From an uncultured Alphaproteobacteria bacterium (GTDB lineage: Bacteria; Pseudomonadota; Alphaproteobacteria; Rs-D84): a stretch of 64,000 nucleotides of DNA. Every line of letters starts with the position of its first letter. Within the stretch, counting starts at the first letter, position 1. The notes under the pieces are model-generated. The model saw only the letters and a program-made list of their open reading frames with translations, did not search any database and had not been told where the DNA came from. This document shows positions 1 to 8,523 of this stretch, piece after piece. A program made the position numbers and the translations under genes. The DNA is taken from assembly GCA_905234185.1 (NCBI GenBank), contig CAJOGC010000004.1, forward strand, positions 1-64,000, in the 5' to 3' direction.

Positions 1-11
1 AACTCTCCAAC

Positions 12-342
12 CTTTCTGACTACCCCGTCTTGCGTCACTGCCGTTCCGCAATCCACCCCTTCGCACGGCGAAGGGGAATTAAGTATCTGGAAAAATTGCG
101 TAAAAATAAATAGATGATTCCAGATAATAAAAAGTCCCCTTTGCGGTGCGAAGGGGTGTCACGAAGTGACAGGGTAGTTGTGACGAGAGCCAAAGAAAGT
201 AAAAACTTCACCACTCTTTCTGACTACCCCGTCTTGCGTCACTGCCGTTCCGCAATCCACCCCTTCACTGTGGTGAAGGGGAGTTAAACTCTCTGCAATC
301 CGATTCCAGATAATAAAGTCCCCTTCGCGGTGCGAAGGGGTG
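12..342. repeat. Intergenic direct-repeat array: 51-bp repeat (12-62 and 216-266) interleaved with a ~42-bp repeat (116-158 and 302-342), both containing CCCCTTCnnnnGAAGGGG hairpins
   Basis: ctttctgactaccccgtcttgcgtcactgccgttccgcaatccaccccttc appears twice; gattccagataataaa(aa)gtcccctt[t/c]gcggtgcgaaggggtg appears twice. Confidence 0.85.
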
Positions 343-378
343 CCCGCAGGGCGGGGTAGTGGTGACAATGGCCCGCCA

Positions 379-825
379 TTAAAATGGAATGTCGTCATCT
401 ATTTGTGCGGGGGTGATTTCTTCGCGCGGTTGGACGGGGGTTGCGACATCGCCGCCGGCGTTATCTAACGCCTTTGCACCGGTTAAAATAACCATCTGGC
501 CCGCATATGGATTAAGGACAACCTCGGTCGTGTATGTGTCTGCACCGGCTTGGTTTTGCCATTTGCGGGTGCGTAATGAACCTTCGATATAAAGACGGGT
601 TCCTTTTTGCAACATGCGTTCGGCAACATCGACAAGATTCGGGTTGAATATCACAACACGATGCCATTCGGTTTGTTCTTTCTGTTCGCCGGTCGCGCGA
701 TCGCGCCAACGTTCGGATGTCGCAAGTGAAAAACTTGCCACTTTTTGACCACTCTGCATAGAGCGAATCTGGGGGTCTTGGCCCACATTGCCGACCAAAA
801 TTACTTTGTTTATGCTGCCTGCCAT
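379..825 (-). CDS. ssb: Single-stranded DNA-binding protein
   Basis: [23 protein letters not shown]-fold start, WHRVV motif, acidic C-terminal tail DDDIPF. Confidence 0.97.
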   Translation of the reverse strand: MAGSINKVILVGNVGQDPQIRSMQSGQKVASFSLATSERWRDRATGEQKEQTEWHRVVIFNPNLVDVAERMLQKGTRLYIEGSLRTRKWQNQAGADTYTTEVVLNPYAGQMVILTGAKALDNAGGDVATPVQPREEITPAQIDDDIPF

Positions 826-921
826 ACTGATTTCCTTTCGGTTAAATTATTCGTATGTTTTGATTCGACCAAAAAAAAGCATTGAAATCAAGAAAAAAAC
901 GCGGACAAATTTTCAGGGGAC

Positions 922-950
922 TTGACTTTTTTGTCAATTTATAATATAAT
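922..950 (+). promoter_or_regulatory. Sigma70-type promoter upstream of rho
   Basis: TTGACT (922-927), 17-bp spacer, TATAAT (945-950). Confidence 0.75.
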
Positions 951-1013
951 AGGTGAGTCAACAAGGCGGGGGGCGTTCGCCCGTGGAGCCCGCATCCCAC
1001 AAAAGGAAAAATT

Positions 1014-2282
1014 ATGCATATAAATGAACTAAAGGCGAAATCGCCACAACAACTGTTGAAAATGGCCGAAGATATGGGCATTGAAAATCCGTCGCAATTA
1101 AATGTACAACAATTGCGATTTGCGGTTATGCGTGTCTATGCGGCGGATAAGAAAATTACACTGATTGGTGACGGTGTTCTTGAACGGATGCAGGATGGGT
1201 TTGGTTTCCTGCGCGCGCCGGAATCGAATTACCTGGCGGGGCCGGACGATTTGTATGTGTCACCGAACCTTATTAAAAAATACGGCCTTAAGACCGGCGA
1301 TTATATCGAGGGTCAGATCCAGGCACCACAAAACGAATCGGAACGGTATTTTGCGTTGGAAACAATAGAACGCGTGAATGGTGGTGATCCGGAAAAATTG
1401 CGCCATCGTGTGTCTTTTGACGATATGACACCGCTGTATCCGGACGAAATGTTGAGAATGGAAGTCGTTGATGATAAGGATAAGGGACGCAGCCTGTCCG
1501 CACGTGTCATCGACCTTATATCGCCAACGGGCAAGGGACAACGTTCGTTGATTGTTGCACCACCGCGCACCGGTAAAACGGTTATGTTGCAAAATATCGC
1601 GCATTCAATCGCAACAAACTATCCAGATGTTAAGTTAATCGTTTTGCTGATTGATGAACGACCCGAAGAAGTGACTGATATGCAACGCAGTGTCAAAGGC
1701 GAGGTTATATCGTCCACATTTGATGAACCGGCAACGCGTCATATCCAGGTCGCCGAAATGGTTATCGAAAAGGCGAAAAGATTGGTCGAATCCGGTCAGG
1801 ATGTTGTGATTCTGCTTGATTCTATTACCCGTTTGGGCCGTGCGTATAATACATGTGTTCCATCCTCAGGTAAGGTTTTAACCGGTGGTGTTGACGCATA
1901 TGCATTACAGCGTCCAAAACGTTTCTTTGGGGCCGCCCGCAATATCGAAGGTGGCGGTTCGTTGACAATTATCGCGACCGCGTTGATTGATACGGGATCA
2001 AAAATGGACGAAGTTGTTTTCGAAGAATTCAAAGGGACCGGTAATAGCGAAATCATACTTGATAGAAAACTTTCCGATAAACGCGTTTATCCGGCAATCG
2101 ATATTACAAAGTCTGGGACGCGTAAAGAAGATTTATTGGTCGGTAAAGAAACGCTGTCAAAAATGTATGTCTTGCGGCGCATCATCAATCCGATGGGAAC
2201 ATTGGAAGCAATGGAATTCTTGTTGGATAAGTTGCGTTTGACCAAGACGAATGATGATTTCTTTGGTTCGATGAATCAATAA
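1014..2282 (+). CDS. rho: Transcription termination factor Rho
   Basis: 422 aa; [20 protein letters not shown]-loop, [36 protein letters not shown]. Confidence 0.98.
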   Translation: MHINELKAKSPQQLLKMAEDMGIENPSQLNVQQLRFAVMRVYAADKKITLIGDGVLERMQDGFGFLRAPESNYLAGPDDLYVSPNLIKKYGLKTGDYIEGQIQAPQNESERYFALETIERVNGGDPEKLRHRVSFDDMTPLYPDEMLRMEVVDDKDKGRSLSARVIDLISPTGKGQRSLIVAPPRTGKTVMLQNIAHSIATNYPDVKLIVLLIDERPEEVTDMQRSVKGEVISSTFDEPATRHIQVAEMVIEKAKRLVESGQDVVILLDSITRLGRAYNTCVPSSGKVLTGGVDAYALQRPKRFFGAARNIEGGGSLTIIATALIDTGSKMDEVVFEEFKGTGNSEIILDRKLSDKRVYPAIDITKSGTRKEDLLVGKETLSKMYVLRRIINPMGTLEAMEFLLDKLRLTKTNDDFFGSMNQ

Positions 2283-2353
2283 AATCGATAATAGTACTTT
2301 GTTTGTCGCCATATGTGTGGTATAATAACGCCATACATATGGTGATTTAAGTA

Positions 2354-2605
2354 ATGAATATTAAAAAAATCTTTTTATTTGGGATTGTAATCGTGGCGGC
2401 AATCGTGGTCGCGTACGGTGCGTTCAGGTATTTTACAGCGGAAAAATACGAAATCCAACAGATTGAACTGGAAACAAAAAATCTGAATATATATACCGAT
2501 GGTGGACCGATTAAGACCATTTCAATAGATGCCAAGGTGCCTAAAAAGTCCGCCAATGATGCGACTAAAAATCAAAAGCCTGATATAAAGGTTTGGATTG
2601 AATAA
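2354..2605 (+). CDS. Small single-TM hypothetical protein
   Basis: N-terminal hydrophobic helix IFLFGIVIVAAIVVAYGAF. Confidence 0.5.
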   Translation: MNIKKIFLFGIVIVAAIVVAYGAFRYFTAEKYEIQQIELETKNLNIYTDGGPIKTISIDAKVPKKSANDATKNQKPDIKVWIE

Positions 2606-2620
2606 ATTAATGGAATTGAA

Positions 2621-2848
2621 ATGATACGAATTTATTTTGTGGCACTTGGCGGTGCCGCAATTTTTTTATCTTATTTTGTCGGTATGCATGTCGCAAATAT
2701 TAAATGTAATGAGCGCAGTGCAAATACCGTTGCGGAACAAATAATTACACATAACAGTATATGGGGGGCAACAGATGAAGAAGTTATGCATACTGGGGTT
2801 GGCGATATTCGTCTCATCCTGCGCGAGAAATACACAATCGCCGAATAA
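2621..2848 (+). CDS. Small membrane-anchored protein (possible i-spanin-like)
   Basis: N-terminal TM then short hydrophilic domain; overlaps a downstream lipoprotein ORF in another frame. Confidence 0.5.
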   Translation: MIRIYFVALGGAAIFLSYFVGMHVANIKCNERSANTVAEQIITHNSIWGATDEEVMHTGVGDIRLILREKYTIAE

Positions 2849-2984
2849 TATCTGTGCACCGATTGTGTGCCAAAAAATATATGGCCATGAGTCAGACTGG
2901 CAAATAATAAGCGACGATTTGGCACGAAATATCTATCGACATAATTTGATGTGTGAAAATATTACCCATTCATCGCAATTGTAA
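2775..2984 (+). CDS. Small predicted lipoprotein (possible o-spanin-like)
   Basis: MKKLCILGLAIFVSSC lipobox; overlaps 2621-2848 by 74 nt; G-rich SD-like sequence upstream. Confidence 0.5.
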   Translation: MKKLCILGLAIFVSSCARNTQSPNNICAPIVCQKIYGHESDWQIISDDLARNIYRHNLMCENITHSSQL

Positions 2985-3801
2985 TCAGTTGATGCACAAT
3001 ATCCGCAGATTGTTGATCGCCATTGGGGGCGTATTCTACAAATTCAATACCATATGCATCGGCAAAGGCATGAACAATGTATTTTGCCGCATCGACGGTT
3101 ATTCCGTTTTCTTCGGGAACAAGTGTGTCTGGAAAATATTTGGGGTCAATACTGTCGAAATCAAAAGACAAAACAAATGGCCGGTTTGAAAGCATTTTAC
3201 GAACCGTTGCAACGGTGTCACGGATGGCATCCATTGTTTGTAATTCGTTTGCATATCGTATAAAAATGTTTTTTGTTCGGACAAAATCTAACTCGGCCGG
3301 TTCGAATGAACGCGTACCAATATAGAAAATGTTTTCGGGCCGAAGAGATGGTTTTTTTGTCGGAATCGCCAACCAACGCGCATCGCCATCGCCCAAAAGA
3401 CCACGGACATTGCACCCGTGTGGGGCGCCGGATGCTTGGGCCCGCGAAGATTCAGGTGTATGTATGTCCAGGTGCGCATCCACATAAACCATGCATAAAT
3501 CAGTATCTGGAATTTGGTCGGCCAGTGCCGCAAAATGCCCAAAGTTAACCGAATGATCGCCCCCAATCATAATGTGCCGATTGCGCGGTGTATTGTCATA
3601 TATTCGACGTTGAACCAATGCATTTTCGGCAAAACGGTCCGTAACGCATGCGGCAATATCAACCGGTATATTGGCTATATTATTCCAATTGACTAATGGA
3701 AACATTTCTTTAACTGCGTGTGGTGCCAACGCCGGTCCACCATCTTGTGGCTTGGCGCATGCGCCACGTCCATATTCTATGCCCATAAAGTGTGAAATCA
3801 T
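2962..3801 (-). CDS. Arginase/agmatinase family ureohydrolase
   Basis: GGDHS, VDAHLDIHTPE and SFDFDSIDPKYFPD metal-binding motifs. Confidence 0.9.
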   Translation of the reverse strand: MISHFMGIEYGRGACAKPQDGGPALAPHAVKEMFPLVNWNNIANIPVDIAACVTDRFAENALVQRRIYDNTPRNRHIMIGGDHSVNFGHFAALADQIPDTDLCMVYVDAHLDIHTPESSRAQASGAPHGCNVRGLLGDGDARWLAIPTKKPSLRPENIFYIGTRSFEPAELDFVRTKNIFIRYANELQTMDAIRDTVATVRKMLSNRPFVLSFDFDSIDPKYFPDTLVPEENGITVDAAKYIVHAFADAYGIEFVEYAPNGDQQSADIVHQLITIAMNG

Positions 3802-4808
3802 TCTTGGTATGCCCCCAGAACGCTTTCGGCGGCGTTCTTTAATTTTTGTAATGATGATTCGTATGTGGCACAGTCGGTGTTAATCATAGACCGATATGCG
3901 TCACGAAGATTCGATGCCATATAAAAACATCCACGCAAGTGTTGAACACAATATTCATGACCCGTCATAAATGCGTTTTGGCCGCGAACACGGCTTTCCA
4001 TCGATGACCAGTCTATATCCAGCAAATTGTCGATGTTAGTCCATGAATTATCGCCCGTGTATTTTCCTATTGTTGACATCCAGTATTCGTTCATTTCTTC
4101 ATCGGACCATTCGCCATCGTTACGGATTTGTAATATCTGTTTTATAAGATTTTCAATTGCGGGTTGATATGTCGCATCAATCTGGGACAACTTGGAACTG
4201 CAATAGCAACGATTGTATTGCGTATTTTCACGGACACAGTACATATTCATGCACTCTGTATAGTCCGCCAAGCATCGCGCAGAAGATATTGTTGGGGTGG
4301 TGTCCGGCAAAGCCGCCGCATTTTCCGCCGAACGATATTTATATGTATTTTCCAATCTTGTTGAATCGGTCGTCGCAATCGTTTGCCCCCGTCGTGGTGC
4401 GACATTTCGGGCGGACTGGGTTCCGGAACGCGCAACGACGCGTCGTGCGGGTGTCGTTGTTGTGGTGGGCACAGAAGATTTCGCACTGCGTGCAACAACG
4501 CGTCTTGGGGCGGATAATTGTTCCGTTCGAACAACGGCGTTAATCGGACTTGTCGTTGGCGAAGTTGCATCGGCAGGTTTCAATGTCGTTCGCATTTGAT
4601 TGTTCAGATATGGATACATATAGTTGTATGTATAACTTGCCGTTGGGTTGTCTGTTTGATTTTGAATGGTTGCGCCACCCGTGCGCGATGCGCTTGACAC
4701 GCCACGAACCGATGCGGCATTCGCCGATATTGTGACGGCGGTGACCAAAACTAAAATAAAAAATCTCCTTGCCATGATGTTCATAATAGAACTTTTGTAT
4801 GTATTCAT
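3798..4808 (-). CDS. Secreted/envelope protein with Thr/Arg/Ala-rich N-terminal region and Cys-rich motif
   Basis: Signal-like N-terminus; CLADYTECMNMYCVRENTQYNRCYCS motif shared with 49005-51587. Confidence 0.75.
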   Translation of the reverse strand: MNTYKSSIMNIMARRFFILVLVTAVTISANAASVRGVSSASRTGGATIQNQTDNPTASYTYNYMYPYLNNQMRTTLKPADATSPTTSPINAVVRTEQLSAPRRVVARSAKSSVPTTTTTPARRVVARSGTQSARNVAPRRGQTIATTDSTRLENTYKYRSAENAAALPDTTPTISSARCLADYTECMNMYCVRENTQYNRCYCSSKLSQIDATYQPAIENLIKQILQIRNDGEWSDEEMNEYWMSTIGKYTGDNSWTNIDNLLDIDWSSMESRVRGQNAFMTGHEYCVQHLRGCFYMASNLRDAYRSMINTDCATYESSLQKLKNAAESVLGAYQE

Positions 4809-4923
4809 ACAAGCGGAAAATGTATCGAAATAAAATCATACCATTAGCAAAAGAATATTTTTGTCCTTGTATTTGTGGTGTGTGTATCATATACTGACGG
4901 TGATATAAAATAAGGAAAGGGCG

Positions 4924-6501
4924 ATGAGAAAAAATTTGTTTCCAATATTTGCATTGTTGTTGTCTGCGTGCGGTGGTGGCGGGTCGACCCCATATGGTGA
5001 AATTCCACCAATAAATCGTACAGAATCCGTTGCCCAGAGTAATGCACGCATTACATCGATGATCACGAACAGTAAGTACCAGGTTGCACGTTATGTCGCA
5101 AATCAGTTAGGGGAAGCGGACGCCGCTTCGATAAATTTGGTGCGTGGTGCAACGGCGCGTGGCGCATTCGTCCCCGCCGAAACAGGGAACGAAAATTATG
5201 ACCGGGCCCAGGAAATAATAGATTTGGCTGCATGGCTGGTCGACAATAATACATCGATGGATGATATTAGGGAAAAATATGACACATCGTCTGCGGACGC
5301 GAATAAAATCAAATTAGCCCTTAAATTGCTGCGGGCGCGCGATTTATACCAAGGGGGCGATCATTCCGCGGAAACGGCCGAAAATATAGTTAACAACCGT
5401 GCTTCGTTGGCGGCACCGTTGGCCCAGTTGCAACATGATACACAAATATTTGATATAAATACCGTGCGGTTCGATTTGGCAGGTGGACATTTTTCCGACT
5501 ATGGCCAGAAAATTTCTTTCTCAACCGATGGCCGTGGTCGCATAAAAGATATTTCGTTAAGTGACGATTCTCGGTTCGAGGGTATCGGTAGAAATGGCGA
5601 AGATTCTACTTTTTCGGTCACAAACAGACCCATATACCATTACACATTACAAATCGATGGTGATGACGATATTTTTGTTGAAGGCGTGACCAGTATAAAA
5701 GAATTAAAGGATAAATTGAAAAATAAATTAGCAACGAAATTTGGCGAAAATACCACCGAGTATAATAATTATAAAGATGAAGTAGACGCTATTACGGAAA
5801 ATACATTTGTCACGAATACCGAAGAACGTGGAAAAAAGATTCTTGATGCAACATTTCGACCGGAATTCGCCGGTAAAGATGTCGGTTTACGTTATTCGGA
5901 TTTTGGGTTGATGCACATAACTACGCATTTCCATGGGCGTGATCCTGAAGATATATCTGAAGCCATCGCTGGTGGATATACGAATAACGAATTTGCGGAA
6001 AATGTAATCCAAACATCAATGCATTTTACGGGTCGCGCCATCGGTACTGTGCAGTATCGGCGATATGCGCAAACAGATCCCATGGCGGAAGAGGTTTTGG
6101 TGGACACAGATACACTGGGGCTTGACGGCGAAGCATCGATGGATTTCGACCCGGCCAGTGCCAGTCAACAGGTTCAAATGAATTTCGGAAATTGGTACAA
6201 TGTTTCGGCGGATACCGCGGGAAATATAACTTTTTCTGAATACACCGGTTCAACTGATAACAATCATTTCAGATTTAATACAGAAAACATATCTGGGGCG
6301 GCGGTTAATTACGATCGCACCGATGATGGCATGATGGCGGATAGTGCACCGGAAATAGTTGTGCGTTATTTTGGCGACGATGTGGCGTCCGAATCTGTTG
6401 GATATGTCAAGGTTGGCGAAGATCGAGATATTGGTGCAAATTCATATGAAAATGTGTTGTTTAATGCGGGATTTGGTATGAAAACGCCGGATGAAAACTA
6501 A
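4924..6501 (+). CDS. Surface lipoprotein, possibly with a C-terminal beta-barrel-like domain
   Basis: MRKNLFPIFALLLSACGGGGS lipobox; beta-rich C-terminal region. Confidence 0.75.
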   Translation: MRKNLFPIFALLLSACGGGGSTPYGEIPPINRTESVAQSNARITSMITNSKYQVARYVANQLGEADAASINLVRGATARGAFVPAETGNENYDRAQEIIDLAAWLVDNNTSMDDIREKYDTSSADANKIKLALKLLRARDLYQGGDHSAETAENIVNNRASLAAPLAQLQHDTQIFDINTVRFDLAGGHFSDYGQKISFSTDGRGRIKDISLSDDSRFEGIGRNGEDSTFSVTNRPIYHYTLQIDGDDDIFVEGVTSIKELKDKLKNKLATKFGENTTEYNNYKDEVDAITENTFVTNTEERGKKILDATFRPEFAGKDVGLRYSDFGLMHITTHFHGRDPEDISEAIAGGYTNNEFAENVIQTSMHFTGRAIGTVQYRRYAQTDPMAEEVLVDTDTLGLDGEASMDFDPASASQQVQMNFGNWYNVSADTAGNITFSEYTGSTDNNHFRFNTENISGAAVNYDRTDDGMMADSAPEIVVRYFGDDVASESVGYVKVGEDRDIGANSYENVLFNAGFGMKTPDEN

Positions 6502-6579
6502 GATCGGCCATATAATGTCCGGGTGCGGCACAGATAAAAATTTGCATTTATTGAAAAAGGTGTTATAATTGCCCACATT

Positions 6580-6656
6580 CGGGGTGTAGCTCAGCCTGGT
6601 AGAGTACTTGGTTTGGGACCAAGGTGTCGGAGGTTCGAACCCTCTCACCCCGACCA
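6580..6656 (+). tRNA. tRNA-Pro(TGG)
   Basis: CGGGGTG/CACCCCG acceptor stem, CTTGG-TTTGGGA-CCAAG anticodon arm, GGTTCGAACC T-arm, encoded CCA. Confidence 0.96.
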
Positions 6657-6687
6657 TAAAATTCAAATCGGCCGAATGGCCGATTTT
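6638..6687. repeat. 50-bp direct repeat copy 1 (tRNA-Pro T-loop to terminator)
   Basis: aaccctctcaccccgaccataaaattcaaatcggccgaatggccgatttt identical to 6830-6879. Confidence 0.95.
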
Positions 6688-6829
6688 AATTTTTTGTTTG
6701 TGGGTACAGCGGGTCGATGCCTTGCAATGAAATTGCCCAGGGTCGACAATGAGTAAGCAAGAACGAGTGAACGCGAAGTTCGCGCGCTAACGAATGCCCC
6801 ATAGCCGACACGAATGTGTCGTGCGAGGG

Positions 6830-6879
6830 AACCCTCTCACCCCGACCATAAAATTCAAATCGGCCGAATGGCCGATTTT
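6830..6879. repeat. 50-bp direct repeat copy 2 (orphan tRNA-Pro 3' end plus terminator)
   Basis: Identical to 6638-6687; lacks the 5' part of the tRNA. Confidence 0.95.
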
Positions 6880-6959
6880 TTGTTTTTTATCCGCTTGAAC
6901 CAAATGGGGTAAGGTGGTAAAATATCTTGCGATAGCAATCTATCAGAGGAGGGGGCATC

Positions 6960-7607
6960 ATGGTAAACACAAGAAAAACGACAACAAAACAAAAAACAGC
7001 AAGCCCTGGGCGGGGTCGACGGGTAAAATCGGCCCAGGTTAATCCCGTTGTTGTGTCGATTAACCGTATGTATCGTAAGGGGGCGCCCATACTGGTTGCT
7101 GAATCAGCATTGTTTATGGTGGCAGCGGTTGTTTTGTTTATTAAACCGGTGCTGGTGTTAACAATATTTACATATATTATCGGTGTCGCGCTTTTGTTGT
7201 TCGGGCTTTATCGTATGATGTCTGGATTTGTGGCAACAAATGATAGTGGTGGCGGCGTTGATGTTGTATTTGGATTGATCAGCATTGTGTTGGGGTTGCT
7301 TTTCGTGGTATATCCATCCGGATCATTGGTCAGTGTCGCATACATATTCGTGATATTGTTTTTCTTTAAGGCATTGCGAATTCTTATATTTGCGATTAAT
7401 CTGGCACGTGCGCGATTTGGACACTATCTGATTACATTGGCTGTGGCAATTGTATTGTTTGGATTGGCGATTGCGTTATTCTGGTTCCCGTTGGGGACAT
7501 TTATTGCGATGACATACTATTTGGCGGTATTGTTGGTGGTCTATGCGGTGGCCGATATATATATGTTTACGGAATTAAACAAATTGCGGCAACTGGTCAC
7601 AGATTGA
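6960..7607 (+). CDS. Multi-TM HdeD/DUF308-like membrane protein
   Basis: Paired hydrophobic helices typical of DUF308; basic N-terminus. Confidence 0.65.
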   Translation: MVNTRKTTTKQKTASPGRGRRVKSAQVNPVVVSINRMYRKGAPILVAESALFMVAAVVLFIKPVLVLTIFTYIIGVALLLFGLYRMMSGFVATNDSGGGVDVVFGLISIVLGLLFVVYPSGSLVSVAYIFVILFFFKALRILIFAINLARARFGHYLITLAVAIVLFGLAIALFWFPLGTFIAMTYYLAVLLVVYAVADIYMFTELNKLRQLVTD

Positions 7608-7634
7608 AGAACCGCCCATTTGGGCGGTTCTTTT
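7608..7634 (+). terminator. Rho-independent terminator
   Basis: agaaccgcccatttgggcggttctttta hairpin plus U-tract. Confidence 0.85.
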
Positions 7635-7642
7635 ATTTGTCT

Positions 7643-7773
7643 TGGCGCGCCCTGCAGGATTCCCTCACTCGGCACAAAATTGTGCCGGCTGCGGGGCAAC
7701 CGTAACGCTTTTGCTGTGCTGACGCTTGCAAAATCTACTTGTTGTCGAACCTGCGACCTGCGGATTAGAAATC
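7643..7773. repeat. Left attachment site: partial tRNA-Arg(TCT) copy split by an 82-bp insertion
   Basis: tggcgcgccctgcaggattc (7643-7662) and tcgaacctgcgacctgcggattagaaatc (7745-7773) match the 3' half of tRNA-Arg at 20952-21000. Confidence 0.85.
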
Positions 7774-8229
7774 GTCTGAACCAAAACCGATTGTTCGCCC
7801 AATTCCCGCCCCTTTCCGCCATTTTACCCACCCTCCAACCACCACCCTATGTAGCAAATATGTAACATTTTTTAATGATTCGTTTGGTGTTTTGTATCAA
7901 AACAACAATAAAATACAAAAAACAGTTTGTTTTTACGTGTTTTTTATGTCCTGAACACCGCAGAAAACGGGGATTCCCAAAATGCAAGAAAAAAAGCCAC
8001 TTTTTTGTTAAAAATCGTGCTGAAAACACTCAAAAAATACTGTATATTGTGTGTATGGATGAATTGAGGCACAATATGTTGAAAAACATCCTGGGGATGT
8101 GGTTATCCCCAAGAACGGATACCCAAAATAATAAGGGCGACCAACTCATCCCTTATTATAGCAAAATCCACGGTTAATCGCAACCAGTTTGTTAATTGGG
8201 TATGGTTGCATGAACCAAAAGGCTAAAAT

Positions 8230-8472
8230 ATGTCAAAACTAGATGACATTTGGCAAAAAGGTTCTGCAGTACGTGGTAAGAATCCAGACACTTGGCGTAA
8301 GGATTCTGAAGGCAATCTTATACGTCGTGGTTCGTACGGAACTTGTGGCGAATATGGTTGGCACGTGGACCACATACACCCGAAGGCACTGGGCGGTTCG
8401 GATAATATCCGAAATTTGCAGCCACTGCATTGGGAAGAGAACCTTGAAAAGGGTAAAAAATATCCTTATTAA
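8230..8472 (+). CDS. HNH endonuclease
   Basis: CGEYGWHVDHIHPKALGGSDNIRNLQPLHWEEN HNH motif. Confidence 0.85.
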   Translation: MSKLDDIWQKGSAVRGKNPDTWRKDSEGNLIRRGSYGTCGEYGWHVDHIHPKALGGSDNIRNLQPLHWEENLEKGKKYPY

Positions 8473-8474
8473 AA

Positions 8475-8503
8475 AAAACGTGGTCGTTTGACCACGTTTT
8501 TCA
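8475..8503. terminator. Hairpin terminator
   Basis: aaaacgtggtcgtttgaccacgttttt. Confidence 0.8.
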
Positions 8504-8523
8504 TTCGACAGCATAATTTTTAA

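Noticed and set aside
159-398. 79-aa minus ORF in the repeat region
   Set aside because: Translates the hairpin repeats; no SD or recognisable domain; overlaps the ssb 3' end.
6442-6666. 74-aa minus ORF VGVRGFEPPTPWSQTKYSTRLSYTPN
   Set aside because: Antisense translation of the tRNA-Pro gene, a well-known spurious ORF.
7620-7865. ORF GAPCRIPSLGTKL...CRTCDLRIRNRLNQ
   Set aside because: Runs across the attL tRNA fragment; spurious.
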